Assembly: GCF_002005225.1 (NCBI RefSeq)
Contig: NZ_CP019724.1
Coordinates: 7,296,001 to 7,360,000, forward strand
From: Streptomyces pactum
GTDB taxonomy: Bacteria; Actinomycetota; Actinomycetes; Streptomycetales; Streptomycetaceae
DNA length: 64,000 nt
Direction: 5' to 3'
The notes below the pieces were generated by a model, which saw only the letters and a list, made by a program, of their open reading frames with translations, did no database searches and was not told where the DNA came from. Positions 39,793 through 48,103 of the stretch are shown one piece after another (position 1 is the first letter of the stretch; each line of letters starts with the position of its first letter). The position numbers and the translations under genes are program-made.

Positions 39793-40899
39793 CTACGGTG
39801 CCACGCAGCCGATCGTCCCCACGGGGAAGTCGTTGCCCGTGGACGTGGCGGTGAAGCCGAAGGACACGCTGCCGTCCGGTGGGATGACGCGGTTGTGGTC
39901 CACGTTCCGGACCGTGACCGTGCCGTCGGTGCCGCTGGACAGCGAGCCGTTCCACACACCGCCGAGCGTGGTCCCGCTGCCCGGCCGCCACTGCACGGCC
40001 CAGCCGTTCAGTGGCTCCGTCCCGTGGTTCATCACCTCGACGGAGCCCTGGAAACCACCGCTCCAGGAGTTCTCCACGTTGTAGACGGCCATGCAGGAAC
40101 CGGAGTGCGTGGGCGGCGGCGTCGTAGGAGGCTGGGTCGTAGGAGGCGGGGTCGTCGGGGTGCCGCCCGAGTCGCCGATGCCGGTCACCTCGCCGTTGCC
40201 GCCGTCGAAGACGATGTCCGAGCAGGAGAAGAAGTTCTCCTGGCTGTCCGAACGCACCCACTGCATGAAGATCAGCGCGTCACCCGAGCGGCCCGACGGC
40301 AGCGCCAGATCCCAGTAGTAGTGGCCTCCGTCGGCGCCCGCCGAGCCCTGCTGGGGCGGGTCGGTCACCGTCTGGATCAGCTCCAGGTCGTCCCAGCCCA
40401 GTTCGGACGTGGGCGACCAGCCCGGCTTGGTCAGGTAGACCCGGAAGTCACCCGGGTGGGCGGCCCAGTTGCTGTAGTTCACCTGGATCGTCGAACCGGA
40501 CGTCAGATGCGTCCGGGGCCAGTCGGCGCGGGCGGCGTTATAGGCGGAGAAGTCGTACGGCGACCGGTCGCCGGCGCTGCACAGGGTGCCGTCCGGCACG
40601 TAACCGGCGCCGCGTCCGCCCGCGTTGGAGTCGAGCACGGCGAACCAGTTGTACAGCGCCGTCGCGCCGCTCTGGTCGAGGGCGCTCTGACAGGCCGGGT
40701 TCGTCGGATCCAGGGCGCCGGTGCCGGTCCTGGCGTCCAACTGGCAGAGATAGGTGCGTGATCCCGGCATCATCGCCACGCCGTGCGCGTCCGCCTTCCC
40801 CTGCCCCAGCAGGAAGGTCACGCCGAGGGCGCCGAGCAGGGTGGCCATTACCGCCGCCAGGGAGATGTATCCGGAGATGTGTCTGCTGCGTCGAGCCAT
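39793..40899 (-). CDS. celS2: Secreted AA10 lytic polysaccharide monooxygenase with CBM2 (CelS2-like)
   Basis: The 368-residue protein has a signal peptide ending KADA, exposing His39 as the N-terminal copper ligand. The second ligand is His148 in SNWAAHPGDF, completing the histidine brace. The AA10 domain runs to about 235. A TPTTPPPTTQPPTTPPPT linker and a C-terminal CBM2 (about 270-368, CMAVYNVENSWSGG) follow. It oxidatively cleaves crystalline cellulose outside the cell. Next to the GH12 cellulase it resembles the S. coelicolor CelS2-CelB pair. The gene symbol is assigned by analogy. Confidence 0.88.
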   Translation of the reverse strand: MARRSRHISGYISLAAVMATLLGALGVTFLLGQGKADAHGVAMMPGSRTYLCQLDARTGTGALDPTNPACQSALDQSGATALYNWFAVLDSNAGGRGAGYVPDGTLCSAGDRSPYDFSAYNAARADWPRTHLTSGSTIQVNYSNWAAHPGDFRVYLTKPGWSPTSELGWDDLELIQTVTDPPQQGSAGADGGHYYWDLALPSGRSGDALIFMQWVRSDSQENFFSCSDIVFDGGNGEVTGIGDSGGTPTTPPPTTQPPTTPPPTHSGSCMAVYNVENSWSGGFQGSVEVMNHGTEPLNGWAVQWRPGSGTTLGGVWNGSLSSGTDGTVTVRNVDHNRVIPPDGSVSFGFTATSTGNDFPVGTIGCVAP

Positions 40900-40994
40900 A
40901 GGGGTCTCCTGTTTCCGGGTGCTGGATCTTCCGATGCCGGGTGCCGGGACCTCCCCTCGCCAGCGATCCGCTCATGACCGTCGGATGGAACCCC

Positions 40995-41030
40995 CGCCCG
41001 TCCGGGGAAGGCGCTTCGACCGGACGGGCG
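40995..41030 (-). terminator. 11-bp hairpin after GH12 gene
   Basis: CGCCCGTCCGG (40995-41005) pairs with CCGGACGGGCG (41020-41030), 27 bases past the cellulase stop on the minus strand. The two secreted enzymes may therefore have separate transcripts. Confidence 0.75.
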
Positions 41031-41056
41031 AGGGGGCGGTGGGCGGCGCGTGGCCG

Positions 41057-42202
41057 CTACGCCGTGGTGCAGGAGGTGCCGTTCAGGGCGAAGCCGTCCG
41101 GCTCGGCGAACGCGCCGCCGTGGGTGCCCTGGAAGCCGAACGCCAGGTGGCCGCCCGGTGCGATCCGTGCGTTGTGCCCCAGGCCGGTCGCCGTGACGGC
41201 GCCCGTGGACGGGCTGACGGAGGCGTTCCAGGCGTTGGTGACCCGCTGACCGGAGGGCAGGGTGAAGGCGAGCCGCCAGCCGTCGACGGGGGCTGTTCCG
41301 GTATTGGTGACGGTGACGTCCGCGGTGAAGCCGTTCTGCCAGACGTTCGTGCCGTACGTCACCTCGCACGCCGCCGGGTCACCGGGGCCTCCCGGGTCCG
41401 GATCGGGGGTACCGGGGTCGCCGCCGGTACGGACGGTCGAGGAGAAGGAGTTCACGGCCAGTCCGGCGCCGTTCTGCCACGGCTCGAAGCCGGCCTGGAC
41501 GCTCGTCAGGTACCAGTCGTCCTCGGCCAGCCCGCGCGCGACGGTCGCCCGGACGAAGTCCATGACGTCGAAGTTCCAGTCGGTGATCGCCGACGGGGCC
41601 ACGAAGGACAGCACGTCGTTGGCGCCGTTGCTGCCGGTCCACAGCTCCCAGGTGCGCCCGCCCACGGTGGCCGTGCCGACCGGGGACCCGATGGGCTGGA
41701 TCGGGCCCACCCGGTTGAACCAGATCATGATCTCGGTCCGGTTCACCCCGTCGGTGCGCGGAGTCGGGTCCAGCCAGATGTCGTACGAGGCGTTGTAGAC
41801 GGCGTCGCCGACATAGCCGTAGGAGATGCCGGAGGGCGCCTCGGAGATGGTGTCGAGGCGGGCGGGCAGGTTGGTGCCCGGCGAACAGGTCGTGTAGTGA
41901 CAGCCGTTGAAGACCGACGGGTACGACTTCGGCGCCCCGTTGGTCGGCACCGAACCGTCGGCCTGGCTGACCCGGAAGCCGGTCTCGGTGGCGGTGACGC
42001 ACTGGGTGGCGCTGGAGCCCCAGCGGTTGTTCTGGACGACGTACCGTCCCTGGATCGTCGTCGTTCCGAACGGTTCGCAGATCGTGGTGTCCGCCTGGGC
42101 CGGCGCGGCCGCGGTCATGAGCGACGCGACGACCGCGAAGGTCGCGAGCAGTGCGCCCAAGAGGCCTCTCGGGGTGCGGACTTGGGGGCGTAACGGTCGC
42201 AT
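41057..42202 (-). CDS. celB: Secreted GH12 endoglucanase with CBM2 (CelB-like)
   Basis: The 381-residue product has a signal peptide ending near APAQA (residue 37). The GH12 domain contains the nucleophile Glu157 in TEIMIWFN and the acid/base Glu240 in GFEPWQNG. A Pro/Gly/Asp linker leads to a C-terminal CBM2 (CEVTYGTNVWQNGFTADVT). It hydrolyses beta-1,4-glucan. GGAGAGCCCC precedes the ATG. CebR-type palindromes lie upstream and suggest cellobiose-dependent induction. The symbol follows the S. coelicolor and S. lividans homologue. Confidence 0.9.
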   Translation of the reverse strand: MRPLRPQVRTPRGLLGALLATFAVVASLMTAAAPAQADTTICEPFGTTTIQGRYVVQNNRWGSSATQCVTATETGFRVSQADGSVPTNGAPKSYPSVFNGCHYTTCSPGTNLPARLDTISEAPSGISYGYVGDAVYNASYDIWLDPTPRTDGVNRTEIMIWFNRVGPIQPIGSPVGTATVGGRTWELWTGSNGANDVLSFVAPSAITDWNFDVMDFVRATVARGLAEDDWYLTSVQAGFEPWQNGAGLAVNSFSSTVRTGGDPGTPDPDPGGPGDPAACEVTYGTNVWQNGFTADVTVTNTGTAPVDGWRLAFTLPSGQRVTNAWNASVSPSTGAVTATGLGHNARIAPGGHLAFGFQGTHGGAFAEPDGFALNGTSCTTA

Positions 42203-42242
42203 GGGGCTCTCCGGGAGGGTGCGGGGGAAGGAGGGGCCGGCG

Positions 42243-42282
42243 CGGGAGCGCTCCCAACTCCCCACTGATGGGAGCGCTCCCA
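42243..42282. promoter_or_regulatory. Two CebR-type operators upstream of celB-like gene
   Basis: CGGGAGCGCTCCCA (42243-42256) and TGGGAGCGCTCCCA (42269-42282) match the known 14-bp CebR box of Streptomyces exactly or with one base difference. Their centres are 26 bp apart. The pair lies 41-80 bases before the celB-like ATG at 42202. Confidence 0.85.
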
Positions 42283-42386
42283 CTTACCGGTTGCCGGTGA
42301 CTGTAGAAGCGGTTCATGTTCCTGACAAGACTGTGCGTGCGGCTGTTGTCGAAGAAATCTCGAAGCCCCAGGTGGGAGCCGTGACG

Positions 42387-42402
42387 CCGGGAGCGCTCCC
42401 GG
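42387..42402. promoter_or_regulatory. Third CebR-like palindrome
   Basis: CCGGGAGCGCTCCCGG contains the core GGGAGCGCTCCC. It lies 22 bases past the LacI-type gene stop (42425) and about 185 bases before the celB-like start. It may be an auxiliary site for looping. Confidence 0.6.
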
Positions 42403-42424
42403 CGGGCTCCTGCGGCCGGGTCAC

Positions 42425-43450
42425 TCAGCCGGAGTCCCTGAGTACCAGTTCCGTGCGGAGGATGACGTGCCGCCAGGCGACGGGGGAGTCCTCCATCTCC
42501 TCCAGCAGGAGCCGCACCAACGTGCGGCCGATCTCCTCCAACGGCTGCCGGACCGTCGTCAGCGGTGGATCCGTGGGGTGGGCCGGCTGGAAGTCGTCGA
42601 AACCGATCACGGCGACGTCCTGCGGCACCCGCCGGCCCGCCGCGCGCAACGCTCTGAGCGCCCCGGCGGCCATGGTGTCCGAGGCGGCGAACACCGCGTC
42701 GAGCTCCGGGTGACGGGCGAGCAGATCGGTCGCCGCCCGGTGCCCGCTGTCCTCCGTGAAGTCGCCGCCCTCGACGACCAGCGAGGGCCTGACCTCGACG
42801 CCCGCCAGCTCCAGGGCCTCGCGGTATCCGCGCAGCCGGCACTGGGCGACGTACATGTCGGGCGGGCCGCCGATGGCCCCGATCGTGGTCCGACCGCCGT
42901 TCAGCAGGTGCGTGACCGCGCCACGCGCGCCGCCGGCGTTGTCGGCGTCGACGTACGTGACACTCTCGTCGCCGGAACGCCGCCCCAGCATGACGGTGGG
43001 CAGCCCCGCCTTGGCGAGCATGTCCGGCAGCGGGTCCTCGGCGTGCACGGACATCAGCAGTACGCCGTCGACCCGTCCTCCCCGCGCGTACTCGACGAAG
43101 CGCTGCCGCTCGGCGTCCGTACGGACCAGGGTGAGCAGCAGTTGCACCGGGGTGTCCGTGAGGGCGTCGCCGACCGCATGGACGATCTCGGTGAAGAACG
43201 GTTCCCCGAACAGCCGCCAGTCCGGCTCCGTCATGACCAACGCGATGGCGTCCGCGCGGTGCCCGGCCAGGGAACGCGCCGCGAGATTCGGCACGTACCC
43301 CAGTTCGGCGATGGCCTGCCGCACGGCACGGCGCGTCGAGTCCCGTACGCCGTCCGCGTTGTTGATGACCCGGGAGACGGTGCCCCGCCCCACACCGGCG
43401 CGGGCGGCCACCTCCTCCAGCGTCGGCGTACCGGGACGCTGCCTGCTCAT
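42425..43450 (-). CDS. LacI-family repressor, CebR-like
   Basis: The 341-residue protein begins MSRQRPGTPTLEEVAARAG, with a LacI HTH (VGRGTVSRVINNADGV) and hinge (ELGYVPNLAARSLAG). A periplasmic-binding-protein-like effector domain follows (IALVMTEPDWRLFGEPFF through DVAVIGFDDFQPAHPTDPP). GGGGAGG precedes the ATG. Its DNA-binding helix has the TVSRVIN core. With CebR boxes flanking the adjacent cellulase gene, it likely represses cellulose genes until cello-oligosaccharide binds. Whether it is CebR itself or a paralogue is undecided. Confidence 0.8.
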   Translation of the reverse strand: MSRQRPGTPTLEEVAARAGVGRGTVSRVINNADGVRDSTRRAVRQAIAELGYVPNLAARSLAGHRADAIALVMTEPDWRLFGEPFFTEIVHAVGDALTDTPVQLLLTLVRTDAERQRFVEYARGGRVDGVLLMSVHAEDPLPDMLAKAGLPTVMLGRRSGDESVTYVDADNAGGARGAVTHLLNGGRTTIGAIGGPPDMYVAQCRLRGYREALELAGVEVRPSLVVEGGDFTEDSGHRAATDLLARHPELDAVFAASDTMAAGALRALRAAGRRVPQDVAVIGFDDFQPAHPTDPPLTTVRQPLEEIGRTLVRLLLEEMEDSPVAWRHVILRTELVLRDSG

Positions 43451-43485
43451 GTCCGCCTCCCCCCACGAGATCATCCGATACTACG

Positions 43486-43515
43486 GCGATCTGCTCGGCT
43501 CAGCGGGCAGATCGC
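43486..43515. promoter_or_regulatory. 9-bp inverted repeat upstream of LacI-type gene
   Basis: GCGATCTGC (43486-43494) and GCAGATCGC (43507-43515) are perfect arms around a 12-base loop, 36 bases before the LacI-type ATG. It could be the terminator of the gene ending at 43754 or an autoregulatory site. The rest of the 303-base gap (43451-43753) shows only G-runs and short CAGTGCC repeats. Confidence 0.5.
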
Positions 43516-43753
43516 GAGGGCGCCCGGGATCGGTGGCGGTCGGCCGGGTTCGGCGGGGCTGGGCGGGCGGGCGGGGTTCGCGGGCTTGGGGGGGGCGGCG
43601 GGCTCCTTGTGCGCTCGGTGAGCAGTGCCCAGTGCCCAGTGCTTCGGTGCGCAGTGCGGGTTCGGGTGTTCGGCCCGGCGGGCTGATGGGACTCTCGGGG
43701 CGCACAGGACTCTCGGGTTACGGGGCCCACGGGGTTGATCGGGTCGACGGAGT

Positions 43754-44413
43754 TCAGGGGGCCTGTCGGAGGGCGGAGGGGACTGGGGCGGTGGTGTCCG
43801 TGAGGTCCGCGCCCCATGCGGCGGCGCACAGGACGCGGTCCAGTTCCCCGGTGTAGACGGCGGCGGCGAGCCACGCGCGGGCGAAGCGGCCGGTGTCGGC
43901 CGGAAGCAGCCGGCCGAACGGGTCGCGTGCGCGGTCCGCCGCGGCGGCGTGCAACTCGGCGAGGAGTTCGCCCGCGGTGGCGAGGCGCTCTTCGAGGAGC
44001 ACGGGATGCGGAAGACGGACGAGGTCGGGCGCGATGCGGACCGTGTCCCCGTCGAGGTCGACGAGTCCGAGGCCGCGCTCGGGGTCGGCGTCCCGCAGGA
44101 ACCCCGCGACCTCGCCGTCGGCGCCGGTGACCACGAGATCGCGCAGAGCGGACCGCCAGGCCGGGTCGGGCCACACCCGGGTGAGAACGGCGAGCGGGAC
44201 GGGAAGCGACCGCACCATCCACTGCTCCACGTCGGTCAGGCACTGGCGTTCGTGCCGCTCCAGCCACTCGGCGAGCTGCCGCAGCCCCACCACGGCGGGA
44301 TCGTCCGCGAGTTTGGCCGGCACCGACTTGAGCCGTCGTCCGGCGGCGTTGCGGCACACCACCTTCCCGTCGTCCAGGGCGACCTCGTAGTCCCCGGTCG
44401 TCACCCACCCCAT
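43754..44413 (-). CDS. DUF4132-like protein, 219 aa
   Basis: The product begins MGWVTTGDYEVALDDGKVV and has GRRLKSVPAKLADDPAVVG and VEQWMVRSLPVPLAVLTRVW, a pattern found in proteins with the DUF4132 domain. Here it is only 219 residues, much shorter than many DUF4132 proteins. The end reads normally (VYTGELDRVLCAAAWGADL), so it may be a single-domain version. No catalytic motif is known for the family. Confidence 0.6.
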   Translation of the reverse strand: MGWVTTGDYEVALDDGKVVCRNAAGRRLKSVPAKLADDPAVVGLRQLAEWLERHERQCLTDVEQWMVRSLPVPLAVLTRVWPDPAWRSALRDLVVTGADGEVAGFLRDADPERGLGLVDLDGDTVRIAPDLVRLPHPVLLEERLATAGELLAELHAAAADRARDPFGRLLPADTGRFARAWLAAAVYTGELDRVLCAAAWGADLTDTTAPVPSALRQAP

Positions 44414-44514
44414 GAGTGCCTCCCCGCACCGCAGTGATCAACTGCTGGGAACTCTAGGCCAGCCCACTGACAACGCCGCGAATGCCAAGGGACGTCAGGG
44501 CACGCGCCCGACCG

Positions 44515-45705
44515 TCAGTCGTCCAGGCGGACCGGCATCAGCAGTGAGAACGCCGTCTCGTCGTCCGTCCGGCGGATGGCGAGGGGAGCCGTGGGGGCGC
44601 CGATTTCCAGGACCAGCCGGTCCCGGCCCCCGGCGGTGAGCGCGTCCAGCAGGTAATCGCGGTTGACGGCGACGTTGTTCGGGCCGTCGTCACCGTCCTC
44701 GCAGACGGTCACTGTGCCGTCGGCGATCACCCGGAGCACACTGAGGCCGTGCGACGCACCCTCCTGCTCGCGCACGTCACCGCCGCGCACGTCACCGCCG
44801 CGCATCTCACCACCGCGCATCTCACCACCGCGCTGCTCGTCCTCGCGCACTGCGCTCGCGCGGACGGGACCGGTCTCCAGTGCCCTCCGGAAGGCGGGCA
44901 CGTCGATGAGCGCCCGCCGCCCGGAGGGCAGGTGGACGAGGCGACGGTAGTCGGGGAAGTCGTACGCGAGGTACTGCCCGGCCGCCTGGCGGTCCCCGGC
45001 GTCCAGCGTCACCCGGGCACCGTCCACGATGAAGCCGACGGCCTCGTCGCCGCTCAGCAGGGCGCGCATCGCGTCGGTGAGCGGGGCGGGCACGATGGCC
45101 TGCACCCGCGGCCCGTCGTGTCCGGCGGCGGACGTGCGCGCGACGGCCATCCGGTACCGGTCGGTCGCCACGAGACGGAGCGCGTCGCCCTCCACGTCGA
45201 ACAGGACTCCGCCGAGCATCGGCAGATCGGGGTCGGTGCCGACCGCGAAACGGACCGCGTCCAGCGCGGCGGCCAACTCGGGCGCCGGGACGGACAGTCG
45301 GACGGCGGTGGCGGTGGCGGTGGCGGTGGCGGTGGCGGTGGCGGTGGATGAAACAGCCATGGCGTTCTCCCTGTGGTCGAGTGTCGCTCGGAGTGTGGAG
45401 AACTCTCTGCGGGCATCGGACAGCCCCAGTTCGAGACGGCGCAGGTGCGCCTGGAGAAGCCCGCGCACCAGGTCCGTCTCCGCACTGGACCAGCCGGCCA
45501 GCACCAGCCGGATGTCCGCCAACGGCATGCCGGCCCGTCGCAGCCTGGCCAGCAGCCGGGCCTCGTCGAGCTGCTCGGGGGCGTACCAGCGGTAGCCGCT
45601 CACCGGATCCACCCAGGCGGGGACGAGTACACCGGCACGGTCGTAGAACCGCAGGGCACTCACGCCCAGTCCGCTGTCGCGGGCCATCTCCCCAATGCTG
45701 CGCAT
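44515..45705 (-). CDS. MerR-type regulator fused to a beta-clamp (DnaN)-like domain
   Basis: The 396-residue protein begins MRSIGEMARDSGLGVSALR, a MerR winged helix-turn-helix up to about 70. A helical dimerisation region follows to about 115, and a (Thr-Ala)n linker encoded by a hexanucleotide repeat. The rest resembles domains 2 and 3 of DNA polymerase III beta: AALDAVRFAVGTDPDLPML, LRLVATDRYRMAV, and a C-terminus RTDDETAFSLLMPVRL like the end of DnaN. Clamp domain 1 is absent. A 15-bp tandem repeat codes for RGGEM/RGGDV. Role unknown; the clamp part may sense DNA or bind a ligand. Confidence 0.75.
   Translation of the reverse strand: MRSIGEMARDSGLGVSALRFYDRAGVLVPAWVDPVSGYRWYAPEQLDEARLLARLRRAGMPLADIRLVLAGWSSAETDLVRGLLQAHLRRLELGLSDARREFSTLRATLDHRENAMAVSSTATATATATATATAVRLSVPAPELAAALDAVRFAVGTDPDLPMLGGVLFDVEGDALRLVATDRYRMAVARTSAAGHDGPRVQAIVPAPLTDAMRALLSGDEAVGFIVDGARVTLDAGDRQAAGQYLAYDFPDYRRLVHLPSGRRALIDVPAFRRALETGPVRASAVREDEQRGGEMRGGEMRGGDVRGGDVREQEGASHGLSVLRVIADGTVTVCEDGDDGPNNVAVNRDYLLDALTAGGRDRLVLEIGAPTAPLAIRRTDDETAFSLLMPVRLDD
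44771..44830. repeat. 15-bp tandem repeat, four copies, in frame
   Basis: CGCACGTCACCGCCG occurs twice (44771, 44786) and the variant CGCATCTCACCACCG twice (44801, 44816). On the minus strand the unit encodes RGGEM or RGGDV within the clamp-like part, so copy number changes keep the frame. Confidence 0.8.
45307..45342. repeat. Hexanucleotide microsatellite (GGTGGC)6
   Basis: Six exact GGTGGC units are followed by GGTGGA. On the minus strand it encodes alternating Thr and Ala in the linker between the MerR and clamp-like domains. Confidence 0.85.
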
Positions 45706-45840
45706 CTCGCTCTCCACGTCCGCAACCCTGAGCCCTTGACCAGGTCGAGGGTCAATCCGACGTCGCCGCGCAGGGCCTCGGCCGCAGGGCACCGTCCTGC
45801 GCCGCAGCGGCCCGTGCCGTGCGCGCGTCCGCACACCGCC

Positions 45841-46007
45841 GGCGCACGCCAGCGCCGGACCCCGTCGCCGTACCCAGCCACCACACACCACCGGCACGCA
45901 CAGCCACCACACACCACCGGCGCACGCCAGCGCCGGACCCCGTCGCCGTACCCAGCCACCACACACCACCGGCACGCACAGCCACCACACACCGCCGGCG
46001 CACGCCA
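45841..46007. repeat. 78-bp tandem repeat, two copies plus a partial third
   Basis: Units at 45841-45918 and 45919-45996 are near-identical, with the beginning of a third at 45997. Each contains two copies of a sub-unit beginning CAGCCACCACACACCACCGG. It fills much of the 384-base gap (45706-46089) between the MerR-clamp gene and the divergent DUF2071-like gene, so it is probably noncoding. No other feature is seen in that gap. Confidence 0.8.
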
Positions 46008-46089
46008 CCGTCGTAGCCCGGTCTACCCATGTCCGCGCCCGTGATCCACCTCGCACCGGCGTGCCCCGCCCCTCTGCCATTGTTGCGTC

Positions 46090-46851
46090 GTGCAGAAGCC
46101 CACCGTCGTAACTCCCGACGCGCCCGCAGCGATACCGATGCCGCTCCTCACCCAGGAGTGGCTCGATCTCGCCTTCGTCCACTGGGCCGTCGAGCCGGCC
46201 GCCGTGGCGGGGCTCATGCCGCGAGGCACCGTTCCCGACACGCACGACGGGCTCACGTACGCCGGGCTTGTCGCCTTTCGGATGCACCGGGTCGGGTGGT
46301 TCGGGTTGCCCGGCGTGCCGTACTTCGGCTCGTTCCCGGAGACCAACGTGCGCCTGTACTCGGTGGACGCGCACGGGCGGCGCGGTGTGGTGTTCCGGTC
46401 GATGGACGCCCCGCGGCTGATACCGGTGGTGATGGGCCGCGTCGGCTTCCGGCTGCCCTATCTGTGGTCCCGGATGACTGTCCGCTCCGTCGGCGACACC
46501 GTCACCTACACCAGTTCCCGCCGCTGGCCCGGCCCGCGTGGCGCGTACAGCCGTATCACCGTACGGACCGGCGAGCGCGTCCGCGAGCCCACCGAGCTGG
46601 AGCACTTCCTCACCGCCCGCTGGGGCATGCACAACGTGTTCTTCGGCGGGGCGGCGTACCTGCCCAACCACCATCCCCGCTGGCCCCTGTACCGCGCCGA
46701 ACTCGTCACCTGCGAAGAGGACCTGGTCGCGGGGGCCGGGATCCCGGCCCCCGCCGAGGCCCCGGTCAGCGTCCTGTACTCACCGGGCGTCCCGGTTCGC
46801 CTCGGCCGCCCCGCCCGCACCGCCCGGGGCTCCGTCAGCCCCGGCCCTTGA
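46090..46851 (+). CDS. DUF2071 (YqjF-like) protein, 253 aa
   Basis: The product has TQEWLDLAFVHWAVEPAAV, DTHDGLTYAGLVAFRMH and GVVFRSMDAPRLIP, with later FLTARWGMHNVFFGGAAY. This pattern fits the YqjF/DUF2071 family of uncharacterised bacterial proteins. The GTG at 46090 lacks an RBS; a later ATG at 46138 (MPLLTQEW) is possible. It is transcribed together with, or near, the NTF2-like gene 34 bases downstream. Confidence 0.7.
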   Translation: MQKPTVVTPDAPAAIPMPLLTQEWLDLAFVHWAVEPAAVAGLMPRGTVPDTHDGLTYAGLVAFRMHRVGWFGLPGVPYFGSFPETNVRLYSVDAHGRRGVVFRSMDAPRLIPVVMGRVGFRLPYLWSRMTVRSVGDTVTYTSSRRWPGPRGAYSRITVRTGERVREPTELEHFLTARWGMHNVFFGGAAYLPNHHPRWPLYRAELVTCEEDLVAGAGIPAPAEAPVSVLYSPGVPVRLGRPARTARGSVSPGP

Positions 46852-46885
46852 CCTCAAGTGTGCTCGAGGTCCGAGAGTGGCCACC

Positions 46886-47278
46886 ATGAACACCGACGCG
46901 GCAGACATCAAGGCCATCGAGCAGGTCGTGGCCACCGTCGAGCGCACCCAGCGTGCCAAGGACGCCGAGGGTTTCCTGGCCCTCTTCCACCCCGACGCAC
47001 TCTGGACCACGGGCCACGGCAAGGTCCTGCTGGGATTCGACGCGATCGCCGAGTTCACCCGTGCCGTGCTGCCCGGCGCCGTCTGGGACGGTGACGTCAC
47101 CTACGAGGCGGTGCACATCCAGTTTCTGCGGCCCGACGTGGCGGCCGTCAAGGTCAGGCAGGTCTACCACTCGGCCGAGGGCGACACGGAGGGCGCCCCG
47201 CTGTGCGTCATGACCAGGCAGGACGACGGGAGGTGGCTGTTGCACGCCTGCCAGAACACCGAAGTCCAGACCGGCTAG
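46886..47278 (+). CDS. SnoaL/NTF2-like protein, 130 aa
   Basis: The product begins MNTDAADIKAIEQVVATVE. It has the NTF2-like cone pattern with FLALFHPDALWTTGHG, GFDAIAEFTRAVLPG and DVAAVKVRQVYH, ending RWLLHACQNTEV. This family includes SgcJ/EcaC-type small proteins of uncertain activity. The ATG is preceded by a weak RBS; a GTG nine bases earlier is an alternative. No pathway link is visible. Confidence 0.75.
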   Translation: MNTDAADIKAIEQVVATVERTQRAKDAEGFLALFHPDALWTTGHGKVLLGFDAIAEFTRAVLPGAVWDGDVTYEAVHIQFLRPDVAAVKVRQVYHSAEGDTEGAPLCVMTRQDDGRWLLHACQNTEVQTG

Positions 47279-47394
47279 GGACTGGCGCCGACGGGCACCG
47301 AGGCGCGCATCGTCCCCGCGTCGCCACGCAGCGTGGGTGCCCGACTGCCCCGGGTCACCTTGGAGCTGCGCGGCGACCGGCTCACGCCGCGTGC

Positions 47395-47671
47395 CTGCGA
47401 GCGGGATGCCCTGGCCGTCGACGATGAGGTGGTGCTTGCTGCCCGGCCGTGCGCGGTCGACCGGGCTGGGCCCGCTTGCGGGCCCCGTCGGGCGGCCCGC
47501 ACGTGCGAGGAGTCGATCACCGCCCGTTCCCAGTCGAGCTGGTCCTTCGACCGCAGCTCGTTCAGCAGATGGTGGGGACGGTCCCAGACGCCGGCCTCGT
47601 TCCAGGCCGCCAGGCGCCTCCAGCAGGTCATGCCCGAGCCGAAGCCGAGTTCCTGCGGCAGGTACTCCCAC
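47395..47671 (-). pseudogene. Remnant of IS5-family transposase (frameshifted)
   Basis: On the minus strand a frame reads WEYLPQELGFGSGMTCWRR, WDRPHHLLNELR and AVIDSSHVRA (to about 47494). The signal then moves to another frame with GPSPVDRARPGSKHHLIVD and GQGIPL. These are the middle parts of an IS5-type DDE transposase. The N- and C-terminal parts are missing. No inverted ends were identified. Confidence 0.8.
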
Positions 47672-47859
47672 TTGTCGGAGCCAGTAGACCTTGCCGGCCG
47701 TCAGACCGTCGGGCTCCTTGCGCGTTTACCCGCGCCGGTTGCGGGGACACGGATCTTCTCCAGGACCGGCGGCTCGGACTGCGTGCACTTGGCCCGCTGT
47801 CCACCCGTCAGGACCTGGGACAGGGGGCGGCAGCGGCCGTCCGCGCTCAGGTGGGCAGG

Positions 47860-47888
47860 CGGGGCCTTCACCACATGTGAAGGCCCCG
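47860..47888. terminator. Orphan 12-bp hairpin
   Basis: CGGGGCCTTCAC (47860-47871) pairs with GTGAAGGCCCCG (47877-47888) around a five-base loop. No intact gene directly precedes it, so it may be what remains of a deleted gene. The rest of the 825-base gap 47279-48103 has only the IS5 remnant. Confidence 0.65.
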
Positions 47889-48103
47889 GGCTTTGTGCGC
47901 TATTACTCGGCCGTGGTGCCAGGACGGGCGCGGGCACTGCATGCTCGCGCGCTGTGCCGGAGCACGGCAGTCTTCGGCGGCCGTCGCTGCCCGTCAGGCA
48001 CCTGCCAGGGAGTCGTAAGAAGCGTGTAAAGTCCGTCGCGGAGTGCCGGGAAGTCTGGTCGGCGGCAGGGAATATCTGTCTTCGTCGATCGGGGTTGGTC
48101 TTC

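Noticed and set aside
45819..46016. Possible 65-residue protein encoded by the 78-bp tandem repeat
   Set aside because: No RBS, no homology pattern, and both strands give similar low-complexity frames, so it is more likely noncoding.
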